DNA of 64,000 nt from Paenimyroides ummariense. GTDB lineage: Bacteria > Bacteroidota > Bacteroidia > Flavobacteriales > Flavobacteriaceae. The position numbers and the translations under genes are program-made. The DNA lies in NCBI RefSeq assembly GCF_900115115.1, contig NZ_FOVI01000003.1:62001-126000 (forward strand). The letters run 5' to 3'. Below are positions 17,531 through 25,822 of this stretch, in pieces. Position 1 is the first letter of the stretch; each line of letters opens with the position of its first letter. A model generated the notes under the pieces. The model was given only the letters and a program-made list of their open reading frames with translations. It searched no databases and was not told the DNA's origin.

Positions 17531-18353
17531 CAATAAATTTTTCGCCACAATTGTAGCAATAATTAGCAAATTCGTTATAAATAAATGTTTTACAACGCGG
17601 ACAATTGTTTTTTACGTTTTTGCTTCTGCGGTTTTTAGCTAACTCGGCAGTAACAATTCCGGTTGGCACAGCGATAATTCCGTAACCCATAATCATAATG
17701 AACGATGCTATTGCTTTGCCAATTGGTGTAATTGGGGCAATATCGCCATAACCAACGGTTGTCATGGTTACAATGCACCAGTAAATGCTGTTTGGAATGT
17801 TGGTAAACCCGTTGTGACGACCTTCTATTACAAACATAATGGTACCTAAAATCACCGACATTACCAAGATAAAATAGACAAAAACCACAATTTTGTTTGC
17901 ACTTGCCCGTAACGATTCTTTTATGTGCGATGATTGATTTAATACCGGAATTAAGTCTAAAATAGCGAATAATCGTAGCAATCGTAATGATCTTATTACG
18001 CCCAAAGCTTCTGATCCCGGAAAGAAAAAACTTAAATACATGGGTAAAAGCGACAATAAATCTACAAAACCATAAAAACTGAAAATATAATTCAGCGGTT
18101 TTTTGTTACTTATAATTCGCAAAATGTATTCCAGCGTAAAAAATATGGTAATGATCCATTCGCTGATGATGAAAAAATCGTGATGCAGTTTGTCGTACCG
18201 AACCACACTTTGCATCATAATTAGAACAACGCTCAATAAAATTACGGCAAGCAATAGCAAATCGAACGTTTTTCCTGCAATGGTGCCCGATCCGTAAATT
18301 ACAATGTAAATTTTCTGACGAAGTATTTCGTATTTCGATTTTATATGTTTCAT
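17505..18353 (-). CDS. Voltage-gated K+ channel-like ion transporter with C-terminal zinc ribbon
   Basis: The 282-residue inner-membrane protein has the six-segment layout of a Kv-type channel: an S1-S4 region with a basic S4 (VIRSLRLLRLFAILDL, near residue 140), a pore loop with the selectivity filter MTTVGYGDIAP, and S6. After the last helix it ends in a C4 zinc-ribbon-like tail with C251, C254, C266 and C269 (CPRCKTF and CYNCGEKF). Most bacterial Kv homologues I know end with a coiled coil or an RCK domain. It overlaps miaA by 26 bp and follows the nuclease gene by 2 bp. Confidence 0.85.
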   Translation of the reverse strand: MKHIKSKYEILRQKIYIVIYGSGTIAGKTFDLLLLAVILLSVVLIMMQSVVRYDKLHHDFFIISEWIITIFFTLEYILRIISNKKPLNYIFSFYGFVDLLSLLPMYLSFFFPGSEALGVIRSLRLLRLFAILDLIPVLNQSSHIKESLRASANKIVVFVYFILVMSVILGTIMFVIEGRHNGFTNIPNSIYWCIVTMTTVGYGDIAPITPIGKAIASFIMIMGYGIIAVPTGIVTAELAKNRRSKNVKNNCPRCKTFIYNEFANYCYNCGEKFIDGEVKIDE

Positions 18354-18355
18354 TC

Positions 18356-19675
18356 CTAAAACGATATAATTTTATAATCTTTTTTTGTGTAAAGATAATG
18401 CTTAACCGTATTCAGCACATCTTTTGTGTAAATAAGCGGAATTAAGATTTTACTTAAAACCTGTGCGTTTAAAATTTGATAATTTAGATCGAAAAAGCAA
18501 AAGCCTTTAAAAATGCCGTTTTCAATAACAACCGCACTTTTTTCGTTTAAATTTCTTCCTTTTAAAATAATGATTATATTCTTGTATTTTAGTTGATTAG
18601 ATGCAATTAATGAACCAAAAAGTTCATTGTGCAAAACGGTTGGATAATTGATGTTTTTTGCAGATGAAAGTGCGTTTTGAACTTCTTCTACAATTTCGTT
18701 TTCTTTATACAGATCATTGATAAACTGCAACGCACTTTTTTGATTTTTAAAAGATTGAACCGCGTTTTTACGACCATCGCTTTTATGAATTTTTAATGTT
18801 TCGTAGCCGTTTTCTAACTTTTCTTGATAAACCGACCATAAAAAAAGCGACTTGCGTTGTGTTGGATTTAAAACCGGTTTGTTGTGCAACAATTCTTCGC
18901 GTTCTTTTAACAATGCGATTAATTCGTTACCGGTTTCTTCAAAAGTCACAGTGTAAACTTCTTTTTGAATGCGTTTAGCAATTTTGGTATCGGCAGTAAA
19001 AATCTGATTTAACTTTTTACGGATATTATTGCTTTTTCCTATAAAAATGATGTTTCCTTTATCGTTATGAATGTAGAAAATTCCAATTGTTGTTGGAATA
19101 TTCTCTAAAATATCGAACAGTTTAGGAGAAATTCCTTGATGAACTTCGTTTTTAATTTGCTGTTTAACAATTTGTTTGTCGATATCTTTATCTAACAACA
19201 ACTTAAATAATTTAAGTGTAGCCATGGCGTCGCCGCTTGCTCTGTGTCTGTCAGCTATCGGAATTCCCAACGATCGAACCAATTTACCCAAGCTATACGC
19301 TTGCGCATCGGGTAACAAAACTTTAGACATTTCAACAGTACACAAAGTTGGCTTTTGAAATTTGTAACCTAAACGGTCAAATTCCAACTTTAAAATACGG
19401 TAATCAAACGGAGCGTTGTGGGCAACAATAATGCAACCTTCGGTAATTTCAATGATGCGCTTGGCAACCTCAAAAAACTTTGGAGCTTGGCGCAACATGG
19501 CATTATTTATACCGGTAAGTTTAACAACAAACGGCTGAATGGGAATTTCGGGGTTAACCAGACTTATAAACTGATCTACAATTTCAACACCGTCGAACTT
19601 ATAAATAGCAATTTCGGTAATTCCTTCTTTATTAAATTGCCCGCCGGTGGTTTCTATATCTATTACTGCGTACAC
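18356..19675 (-). CDS. DnaQ-like 3'-5' exonuclease fused to a GIY-YIG domain (GTG start)
   Basis: The 439-residue protein has an N-terminal DEDDh exonuclease: VIDIETTG (Asp and Glu), VAHNAPFDYRIL, and HRASGDAMATLKL (His and Asp). From about residue 195 a GIY-YIG-like domain follows (GIFYIHNDKGNIIFIGKSNN), as in the N-terminal nuclease of UvrC. The C-terminal part is unassigned. This fusion is found in Bacteroidota, often annotated as DNA polymerase III epsilon-like; it is not the replicative proofreading subunit by architecture. A GTG at 19675 is forced as start because a stop lies five codons upstream and no ATG precedes the first beta strand. Confidence 0.82.
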   Translation of the reverse strand: MYAVIDIETTGGQFNKEGITEIAIYKFDGVEIVDQFISLVNPEIPIQPFVVKLTGINNAMLRQAPKFFEVAKRIIEITEGCIIVAHNAPFDYRILKLEFDRLGYKFQKPTLCTVEMSKVLLPDAQAYSLGKLVRSLGIPIADRHRASGDAMATLKLFKLLLDKDIDKQIVKQQIKNEVHQGISPKLFDILENIPTTIGIFYIHNDKGNIIFIGKSNNIRKKLNQIFTADTKIAKRIQKEVYTVTFEETGNELIALLKEREELLHNKPVLNPTQRKSLFLWSVYQEKLENGYETLKIHKSDGRKNAVQSFKNQKSALQFINDLYKENEIVEEVQNALSSAKNINYPTVLHNELFGSLIASNQLKYKNIIIILKGRNLNEKSAVVIENGIFKGFCFFDLNYQILNAQVLSKILIPLIYTKDVLNTVKHYLYTKKDYKIISF

Positions 19676-19762
19676 TCTGTTGGTTTGTCAGCCCAAAATA
19701 AGGCTGGTTTCTTAAAGGCTAAAATACAAAAAATGTTAATGGTATTTAGATGTGTTTATTTC

Positions 19763-21178
19763 TTATTTGTTCATTAAAGTGTTCCAGTCAAATTCATCTC
19801 TTGACTTAGTATTTTTAGTTGATAAATCTAAAAGCATTTTATCTAAACTGTTTTTATCGAACCATGCACCATTTATAATAATACCATTAATTTTTCTGGT
19901 GTTTTCGATTTTTACCATTGGATTTTCATCTAATAACACAAAATCAGCAAGTTTGTTTTCTTCAATCGTTCCAATTTTATTATCCATACCTAACCATATT
20001 GCATTTAGTCGAGTAGCAGATGATAAGGCTTCTTCTGGAGATAAACCAGCGTGTACTAAAAGTTCTAATTCATCGTGTAAAGAAAATCCAGATACAACTC
20101 CCGACACACCGGCATCTGTTCCTGCTAATATAGGTACATTCAATTCTTTAAACGCCTTAACTAATAGTATTTGAAATGCAGCTAATTGATTAAAATATGC
20201 AATTCTTTCTGGAGATGATTTCTTATTGTAACTATTGGCGTTTAACCATTTGCTTTGTAATAGAGGATGTGTGAATTGAATAGTTTTCGATGCTTTTAAT
20301 CTTGTAAGTGAGCTTGTTTGGTTTGCAATCCAATCCATTGCAGTTAGTGTTGGTGAAACCCATGTATTATTTTCTTTTGCGATTTTTGCAAAATTTAATG
20401 CTTCTTGATAATCAAATTTTTTTGCGCTTTTAGAAAATTCTTCGGCATGCGCAACTAAATTAAAATGTGGAATAAATGCTTTTTCTATTTCATTTTGAAA
20501 AACATTTGGGATATGACCAACTGTTTTCATTCCCTGTTTATTAGCTTCATCAATAATGGCTTTGTAAGTTTCAATATTTAACCCCGAATAGAGTTTTATG
20601 AATTCATAACCATCATCTTTAGCTATACGTACAGTTTGTTTACCTTCTTCAGGAGTATTAGCTTTTTTTCCACTTCCATTACCGCCATCAATAAGTGCAG
20701 CAAGAGCCATTCGTGGACCGGTTATTTTTCCATTTTCAATTTGTTTTCTTTGGTAAAATGATTGAATATTCGCATTAAGATTTAGAATAGTAGTAACTCC
20801 ATTTGCAATAAAAGGTGTCATTAAATCTTGAACATCAAATATAATATCTGGTTTTTGTGTAGTTATTTTAGGATTTAAGCTAAAATCGGTTGGTAAATGA
20901 ACGTGTATATCAATAAGTCCAGGAATTAACCATTTTTTTTTCCCATTAATTATTTTAGCTTTTTTAGGAAGATCCCCGTTTATTGATTTTATTCTTCCAT
21001 TCTCTACTACCAAATTTGCATTTTCGATAATTTTATTGGGCGATGTCATTGTAATGATATTTACATTTTTAATGACAATAGGAAGTGATTGCTGATTGGA
21101 TTTTTGAGAATAACAATTTAAACCAATTATTAATATATAAACAAAAACAAGATGTTTTCCTAAAAAATAATTTTTCAT
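19763..21178 (-). CDS. Exported metal-dependent amidohydrolase
   Basis: The 471-residue protein has a signal peptide (MKNYFLGKHLVFVYILIIGL) and an amidohydrolase TIM barrel with HxH in GLIDIHVHLPTDF, later ligands in VGHIPN and LVAHAEEF, and the catalytic Asp in ILAGTDAGVSG. The C-terminal beta-sandwich closes with LADFVLLDENPM. Such enzymes (imidazolonepropionase-like, prolidase-like) hydrolyse amides or cyclic amides in the periplasm; the substrate is not determinable. It follows the YggS gene by 23 bp on the same strand. Confidence 0.85.
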   Translation of the reverse strand: MKNYFLGKHLVFVYILIIGLNCYSQKSNQQSLPIVIKNVNIITMTSPNKIIENANLVVENGRIKSINGDLPKKAKIINGKKKWLIPGLIDIHVHLPTDFSLNPKITTQKPDIIFDVQDLMTPFIANGVTTILNLNANIQSFYQRKQIENGKITGPRMALAALIDGGNGSGKKANTPEEGKQTVRIAKDDGYEFIKLYSGLNIETYKAIIDEANKQGMKTVGHIPNVFQNEIEKAFIPHFNLVAHAEEFSKSAKKFDYQEALNFAKIAKENNTWVSPTLTAMDWIANQTSSLTRLKASKTIQFTHPLLQSKWLNANSYNKKSSPERIAYFNQLAAFQILLVKAFKELNVPILAGTDAGVSGVVSGFSLHDELELLVHAGLSPEEALSSATRLNAIWLGMDNKIGTIEENKLADFVLLDENPMVKIENTRKINGIIINGAWFDKNSLDKMLLDLSTKNTKSRDEFDWNTLMNK

Positions 21179-21201
21179 TTTTTATCCTTTTTAAATCCAA
21201 A

Positions 21202-21861
21202 TTACCTCCCTCCAAAAATACTGCTACCAATACGTACAATAGTACTTCCGCATTCAATGGCAATTTTATAATCGCCACTCATTCCCATAGAAAGTTGCTG
21301 AAAATGACAGTTTGGTAACTGGTAAGGTTGTAAATAATCGAAAATATCTTTTAATGATTGAAATTCTTTACGAATTAGGTCTGCATCTTCTGTGAAAGAA
21401 GCCATTCCCATTAATCCGATTATTTTTATGTTCTCTAAAGCTTTAAATTCTTCTGAATGAATCAATTGTAACAATTCATCGTGTGCCAAACCAAATTTCG
21501 ATTCTTCGGTTGCGATGTAAACCTGTAATAAACAAGGAATTACACGTCGCCATTTTTTTGCCTGTCGATTGATTTCAACCAATAATTTTAAACTGTCAAC
21601 ACCGTGAATTAAACTTACATAAGGCGCCATGTATTTTACCTTGTTGGTTTGTACGTGACCAATCATGTGCCATTGAATATCTTTTGGCATTTGTTCCCAT
21701 TTTTCGGTCATTTCCTGAATTTTGTTTTCGCCAAAAATTCGTTGTCCGGCATTATAGGCTTCCAACAAATCGGCAATAGGTTTTGTTTTAGAAACCGCAA
21801 CCAAATGAACATGTTCAGGTAAAGTATTTTTAATATTTTGTAAGTTTTCAGCTATATTCAT
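21202..21861 (-). CDS. YggS-family pyridoxal phosphate homeostasis protein
   Basis: The 219-residue protein belongs to the PLPBP/YggS family, which binds PLP without known catalysis and affects vitamin B6 and amino-acid balance. It has LVAVSKTKP (PLP-binding Lys), FGENKIQEM, HMIGHVQTNK, and SMGMSGDYKIAIECGSTIVR at the C-terminus, where the phosphate is held. Its length is normal. It lies just after the repeat-bounded GxxExxY gene, whose left repeat begins 6 bp upstream of this start codon. Confidence 0.93.
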   Translation of the reverse strand: MNIAENLQNIKNTLPEHVHLVAVSKTKPIADLLEAYNAGQRIFGENKIQEMTEKWEQMPKDIQWHMIGHVQTNKVKYMAPYVSLIHGVDSLKLLVEINRQAKKWRRVIPCLLQVYIATEESKFGLAHDELLQLIHSEEFKALENIKIIGLMGMASFTEDADLIRKEFQSLKDIFDYLQPYQLPNCHFQQLSMGMSGDYKIAIECGSTIVRIGSSIFGGR

Positions 21862-21866
21862 TTCTT

Positions 21867-22324
21867 AACCACAAAGTTTTTAAGTTTTTACACAAAGTTT
21901 ACAAAGAACCATTTATGACTCTTTTTAAACCGTGTTTTAATAATACAACATTAAAGTTTATTAATAATCCAAGTTTGAAATTTCCTAATTTCATATAGGT
22001 TAGTGTTTGTGCTAAATGTACATCGTTTAGCGCATCAACACTTTTTATCTCGATAACTAATTTATTGTCAACAAGTAAATCCATTCTGTAACCACATTCA
22101 AGACGCACATCTTCAAAAACCAAAGGCATTGCTTTTTCTTTCTCAACAATTAACCCTTCTTTTTGAATTTTATAGAATAAGCATTCTTTATAGGCGCTTT
22201 CCAACAGTCCCGGTCCTAAAGCTTTATGAACTTCAATAGCTAAACCAATTACTTTATTAGACAATTCATTTTCAATCATACTTTTTGTTTCCTTTGTGTG
22301 AAATCTTTGTGCCTTTTGTGGTTC
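21867..22324. repeat. Inverted-repeat-bounded segment carrying the GxxExxY gene
   Basis: The GxxExxY gene is framed by imperfect inverted repeats. The left one (21867-21897) begins AACCACAAAG and has ACACAAAG 23 bp further in. The right one (22324-22293, read on the minus strand) begins AACCACAAAA and has ACACAAAG 24 bp further in. The order and spacing of the sub-motifs are the same in both. The left repeat runs up to the stop codon and the right one ends about 14 bp before the start codon. No transposase is present and no target-site duplication is obvious. Confidence 0.5.
21899..22279 (-). CDS. GxxExxY family protein (PD-(D/E)xK-like)
   Basis: The 126-residue protein contains the family signature GPGLLESAYKECL (G-x-x-E-x-x-Y) near residue 22 and a downstream nuclease-like core RMDLLVDNKLVIEIKSVDAL (D-x(n)-ExK). 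It then ends with AQTLTYMKLGNFKLGLLINF and a short basic tail. The family is widespread in Bacteroidota and other bacteria, and its function is unknown; a nuclease activity is suggested only by the ExK pattern. It interrupts the run between yggS and the DUF1015 gene and is bounded by inverted repeats, which suggests that it arrived as a unit. Confidence 0.85.
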   Translation of the reverse strand: MIENELSNKVIGLAIEVHKALGPGLLESAYKECLFYKIQKEGLIVEKEKAMPLVFEDVRLECGYRMDLLVDNKLVIEIKSVDALNDVHLAQTLTYMKLGNFKLGLLINFNVVLLKHGLKRVINGSL

Positions 22325-22327
22325 GAC

Positions 22328-23542
22328 TTAAAATTCGTAAATAATTAAACCGTTGCGCAGTTTTGGTTCTATGTATGTACTTTTTGGCGGCATGGTTAAA
22401 TCGTTATCGGCAAGAGTTTTAATTTCGTTTACCGATGAAGGATACAATATAAATCCGATTTTAAATTCGCCATTGTCAACTTTATTAACCAGTTCCATTA
22501 TGTTTTTATTTCCTGGAATGTAAGTAATTCTGTTGTCAGTTCTTAAGTCTTTTATATTCAATAAAGGATTTAATATTAAATCGTAAAGAATCTGCGCATC
22601 TAAATTGTCTATTATCTGATCTTTGTTCGGAATATTCTTTAACGTCAACGAATAAAACGATCCTTCTAAATACATACCGAATGTATATTTTTTTGTCGGT
22701 TTCCAATATTCATGAACTTTTTCCACCGAGAATTTTTTATTTAATATGTTCAAAAATTCATCAGTTTCCATACCGTTTAAATCATGAACTAATCGGTTGT
22801 ATTCGTTAATCTGTATCAACTTTTCACAAATTAGATAGCTCATAAAATAATTCATATTATCGCTGGCGCGTTCACCGTTTTCATTCAGCAATAAATTTGA
22901 TGTTGCCGAACGATGATGTCCGTCGGCAATATATAAATTAGGAATTTCCTTAAAAGTCTGCTGAATAAAACTCAATTCTTCATCAGTATCAATTTTCCAA
23001 AGTACGTGTCTTTCGCGATTGGTTGTAGAAAAATCATACAAAGGAGTTTGACTCATTTTTTGTTCGATCCAAAGTTCCAATTCCTCACAATTCGGATACA
23101 TCATTAAAACTGGTTCGGTATTAAACCGGGTTTCGTTAAAATAATCCTTTAAATTTTCAACGCGGTATTGCAACGTATTTTCGTGCTTTTTAATCACATT
23201 GGTTTCGTAATCTTTCAACGAAGTTCCTGCTAAAATTCCAACGAAATTATTTTTTTTCGATTTGATCTGATATAGATACATTGCCGGATTTTCTTCCTTA
23301 ATCAAAATTCCGTCACGTTTAAAATCCTGATATTTAGTTGCTACCATTTTGTAACGGCGTAACGGATCGATCTTTTCCTGATTGATAAACGCTAAATTAA
23401 CAATATGAAGAAACGAAAACGGATTGAAATCAAGCCATGAAGCCAATTCGGCTGCCGAATAATCATCGTACGGACGCGTAGTTACCAACGAAACTTTATC
23501 AGCCGCCGGGCGAACTGCTTTAAAAGGAATTATATCTGCCAT
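22328..23542 (-). CDS. DUF1015 family protein
   Basis: This 404-residue conserved cytoplasmic protein of unknown function begins MADIIPFKAVRPAADKV and contains the most conserved family segment, NLYIADGHHRSATSNLLL, near residue 200. In other Bacteroidota it often neighbours serA/serC; here serC is about 30 kb away, so context gives no clue. The 3' end is 4 bp from the right inverted repeat of the GxxExxY segment. Confidence 0.85.
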   Translation of the reverse strand: MADIIPFKAVRPAADKVSLVTTRPYDDYSAAELASWLDFNPFSFLHIVNLAFINQEKIDPLRRYKMVATKYQDFKRDGILIKEENPAMYLYQIKSKKNNFVGILAGTSLKDYETNVIKKHENTLQYRVENLKDYFNETRFNTEPVLMMYPNCEELELWIEQKMSQTPLYDFSTTNRERHVLWKIDTDEELSFIQQTFKEIPNLYIADGHHRSATSNLLLNENGERASDNMNYFMSYLICEKLIQINEYNRLVHDLNGMETDEFLNILNKKFSVEKVHEYWKPTKKYTFGMYLEGSFYSLTLKNIPNKDQIIDNLDAQILYDLILNPLLNIKDLRTDNRITYIPGNKNIMELVNKVDNGEFKIGFILYPSSVNEIKTLADNDLTMPPKSTYIEPKLRNGLIIYEF

Positions 23543-23593
23543 TTATTTAAAATCAAATTAATAAATAGTATCTGTTATTGTACAGTAACTGTC

Positions 23594-23660
23594 AAGCTGA
23601 ACCAAGTTCAGCTTCTCATCATATAAATTTCAAGATGTGATTCCGAAACAAGTTCGGAAT
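23594..23660. repeat. Pair of REP-like palindromes
   Basis: Two short palindromes lie 25 bp apart in the 230-bp gap between the DUF1015 and hbd genes. The first is AAGCTGAAC-CAA-GTTCAGCTT (23594-23614, perfect 9-bp arms). The second is ATTCCGAA-ACAAG-TTCGGAAT (23640-23660, 8-bp arms). Both share an AAC(A)AAGTTC core. Repeats of this form (CATTCCGAACTTGTTTCGGAAT) are, as I recall, common between genes in flavobacterial genomes. Nothing else is seen in the gap except the terminator at 23721. Confidence 0.7.
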
Positions 23661-23714
23661 GACAAAACATTTGAAATTAGTATTTATAAAGGTACTAAAT
23701 GTATCTATTAAAAA

Positions 23715-23751
23715 AACAGAAAAGACAATTGAACAGCGTTCAATCGTCTTT
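23715..23751 (-). terminator. Terminator of the hbd gene
   Basis: The arms AAAGACAATTGAAC (23721-23734) and GTTCAATCGTCTTT (23738-23751) pair with one mismatch around an AGC loop. On the minus strand the hairpin is followed by a T-rich run (complement of 23709-23716). Confidence 0.7.
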
Positions 23752-23772
23752 AAAACTTTATTTTCTATCTAT

Positions 23773-24660
23773 TTACGAAAACATTTTTGCAACTTTCTCT
23801 GCTTTTTTGCTTTCAGAATAATCGTAAAAACCTTCGCCAGATTTTACTCCTAATTTTCCAGCCATAACCATGTTTACCAATAACGGACACGGAGCGTATT
23901 TAGGATTTTTAAATCCATCGTACATTACGTTTAAGATCGATAGGCAAACATCTAAACCAATAAAATCCGCTAACTGTAATGGTCCCATTGGATGTGCCAT
24001 TCCTAATTTCATAACCGTATCAATTTCGCTAACACCCGCAACACCGTTGTACAATGTTTCGATTGATTCATTAATCATTGGCATTAAAATACGGTTTGCA
24101 ACGAAACCTGGATAATCGTTTACTTCGGTTGGGGTTTTTCCTAAAGCTACAGATAAATCCATGATTTTTTTGGTAACTTCATCGGTAGTGTTGTAACCAC
24201 GGATAATTTCTACTAATTTCATAATAGGCACAGGGTTCATAAAGTGCATACCAATTACGCGTTCAGGGTTTTTAACAACCGCAGCAATCTGCGTGATAGA
24301 AATTGAAGAGGTGTTCGATGCCAAAATAACATCTTCACGGCAAACTTCGCTTAATTCTTTAAAGATGTTCAGTTTTAGGTTGATGTTTTCTGTAGCAGCT
24401 TCAACAACTAAATCTACATTTACAACGCCGTCTTTAACATCGGTATAAGTAATAATATTTTCAATAGTAGCTTTTTTGTCTGCTTCGGTAATTGATCCTT
24501 TCGCAATCATACGGTCTAAGTTAGACACAATGGTGTTCATTCCGCGCTCAATCGCTTTGTCTGAAATATCAATTAAACAAACTTTAAATCCTTTTTGTGC
24601 AAATGTGTGGGCAATTCCGTTACCCATTGTTCCTGCACCAATTACAGCTATATTTTTCAT
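23773..24660 (-). CDS. hbd: 3-hydroxybutyryl/3-hydroxyacyl-CoA dehydrogenase
   Basis: The 295-residue NAD(P)-dependent dehydrogenase interconverts 3-hydroxyacyl-CoA and 3-ketoacyl-CoA. The Rossmann motif is IAVIGAGTMGNGIAHTFAQK and the active-site region is VIGMHFMNPVPIMKLVEII (catalytic His). The C-terminal dimerisation domain has VNDYPGFVANRILMPMINES and LGMAHPMGPLQLADFIGLDV. It is the short monofunctional form, without an enoyl-CoA hydratase domain. It seems to be a single-gene unit with its own terminator; the Gfo/Idh gene lies 44 bp upstream. Confidence 0.92.
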   Translation of the reverse strand: MKNIAVIGAGTMGNGIAHTFAQKGFKVCLIDISDKAIERGMNTIVSNLDRMIAKGSITEADKKATIENIITYTDVKDGVVNVDLVVEAATENINLKLNIFKELSEVCREDVILASNTSSISITQIAAVVKNPERVIGMHFMNPVPIMKLVEIIRGYNTTDEVTKKIMDLSVALGKTPTEVNDYPGFVANRILMPMINESIETLYNGVAGVSEIDTVMKLGMAHPMGPLQLADFIGLDVCLSILNVMYDGFKNPKYAPCPLLVNMVMAGKLGVKSGEGFYDYSESKKAEKVAKMFS

Positions 24661-24704
24661 TTTTATGTTTTAATACGAATTTATGCGAATATACTTTTTT
24701 TAAT

Positions 24705-25670
24705 TTATTTACCGAAACAATTAATGATTCTGTGAGCAATTCTTAACGCTTCTGTTCCGTCTTCCAAGGTTACAATTGGCGTTGTATTGTTGTTGATGGC
24801 ATCGGCAAAAGTTTCCAATTCATCTAAAATGGCATTGTTGGTTTCTACCGAAGGATTATCGAAATAAATCTGCTTTTTAACTCCTTCTGCATTTTGAAGA
24901 ATCAAATCGAAATCGCCCGGAACTTCAGGAGCATCTTTCATTTTTACCACTTCACAAATTTTATCTAAATAATCGACAGAAATATAGGCATCTTTTTGAA
25001 AAAATCGAGCTTTACGCATGTTTTTCATTGAAATTCGGCTCGATGTTACATTGGCAACACAACCATTTTCAAACTCAATACGTGCATTGGCAATATCGGG
25101 CGAATCGCTAATTACGGCAGTTCCCGTTGCATGAATGTTTTTAACCGGAGATTTTACAACGCTTAAAATAGCGTCGATATCGTGAATCATTAAATCTAAA
25201 ACCACAGGAACGTCGGTACCACGCGGATTAAATTCTGCCAAACGGTGCGTTTCTATAAACATTGGGTTGTGAATTTTATCTTTCACCGCTTTAAATGCCG
25301 GATTAAATCGTTCCACATGACCAACCTGTCCTTTTACATTGTATTCTTTAGCAAGAGCGATAATATGTTCGGCTTCTTCAACAGTGTTCGAAATTGGTTT
25401 TTCCAGAAAGATATGTTTGCCCGCTTTAATGGCATCAACCGCACAATGGTAATGCGAAAGGGTAGGCGTTACTATATCAACCACATCAACTGCTGCAATT
25501 AAATCGCTAATGGTTTCGAATGATTTATAACCGAATTCTGCAGAAACTTTTTCCGCATTTTCTTTAGATGGATCGTAAAAACCGACCAATTCGTATTTAG
25601 ATGATTGATTTAACAATCGCAAATGGATTTTTCCTAAATGACCTGCGCCTAATACGCCAACTTTTAACAT
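24705..25670 (-). CDS. Gfo/Idh/MocA family oxidoreductase
   Basis: The 321-residue NAD(P)-dependent oxidoreductase has the N-terminal Rossmann fold LKVGVLGAGHLGKIHLRLL, VDVVDIVTPTLSHY and the family's GKHIFLEKPIS (catalytic Lys in EKP). The C-terminal substrate domain contains VLDLMIHDIDAIL. Substrates in the family range from sugars to sugar nucleotides; none is indicated here. I start at ATG 25670 because a TAACTTTG -7 element lies at 25693-25686, so the in-frame start at 25688 would be upstream of the transcript start. Confidence 0.88.
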   Translation of the reverse strand: MLKVGVLGAGHLGKIHLRLLNQSSKYELVGFYDPSKENAEKVSAEFGYKSFETISDLIAAVDVVDIVTPTLSHYHCAVDAIKAGKHIFLEKPISNTVEEAEHIIALAKEYNVKGQVGHVERFNPAFKAVKDKIHNPMFIETHRLAEFNPRGTDVPVVLDLMIHDIDAILSVVKSPVKNIHATGTAVISDSPDIANARIEFENGCVANVTSSRISMKNMRKARFFQKDAYISVDYLDKICEVVKMKDAPEVPGDFDLILQNAEGVKKQIYFDNPSVETNNAILDELETFADAINNNTTPIVTLEDGTEALRIAHRIINCFGK

Positions 25671-25685
25671 AATGAATGTTTTTTG

Positions 25686-25693
25686 CAAAGTTA
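25686..25693 (-). promoter_or_regulatory. Putative -7 element upstream of the Gfo/Idh gene
   Basis: The minus strand reads TAACTTTG (consensus TAnnTTTG) 16 bp upstream of the chosen ATG. No clear -33 TTG is seen. Confidence 0.35.
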
Positions 25694-25765
25694 AAATATA
25701 TTTGAAAACCGAAGTGTTTTATTAGCTGAAAGTTAAGTCGATGTTAAAAATTTCTACCGAAAACC

Positions 25766-25797
25766 TTGTGTTAACTTTGAAAATATATGTAATTTTG
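25766..25797 (+). promoter_or_regulatory. Putative pcm promoter (TTG-N21-TAATTTTG)
   Basis: TTG (25766-25768) and TAATTTTG (25790-25797) are separated by 21 bp, a good match to the flavobacterial promoter, ending 25 bp before the pcm start. A second TAnnTTTG (TAACTTTG, 25772-25779) lies further upstream. Confidence 0.5.
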
Positions 25798-25822
25798 ATG
25801 CACTGAAAAACTTCTTTAAAAC

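Noticed and set aside
19685-19715. Weak hairpin CAGCC/GGCTG with an AAAATAA loop upstream of the DnaQ-like gene
   Set aside because: Only 5-bp arms and no convincing U-run; too weak to call as the amidohydrolase terminator.
19418-20174. Two plus-strand frames opposite the DnaQ-like and amidohydrolase genes
   Set aside because: Shadows of real minus-strand genes; composition lacks coding features.
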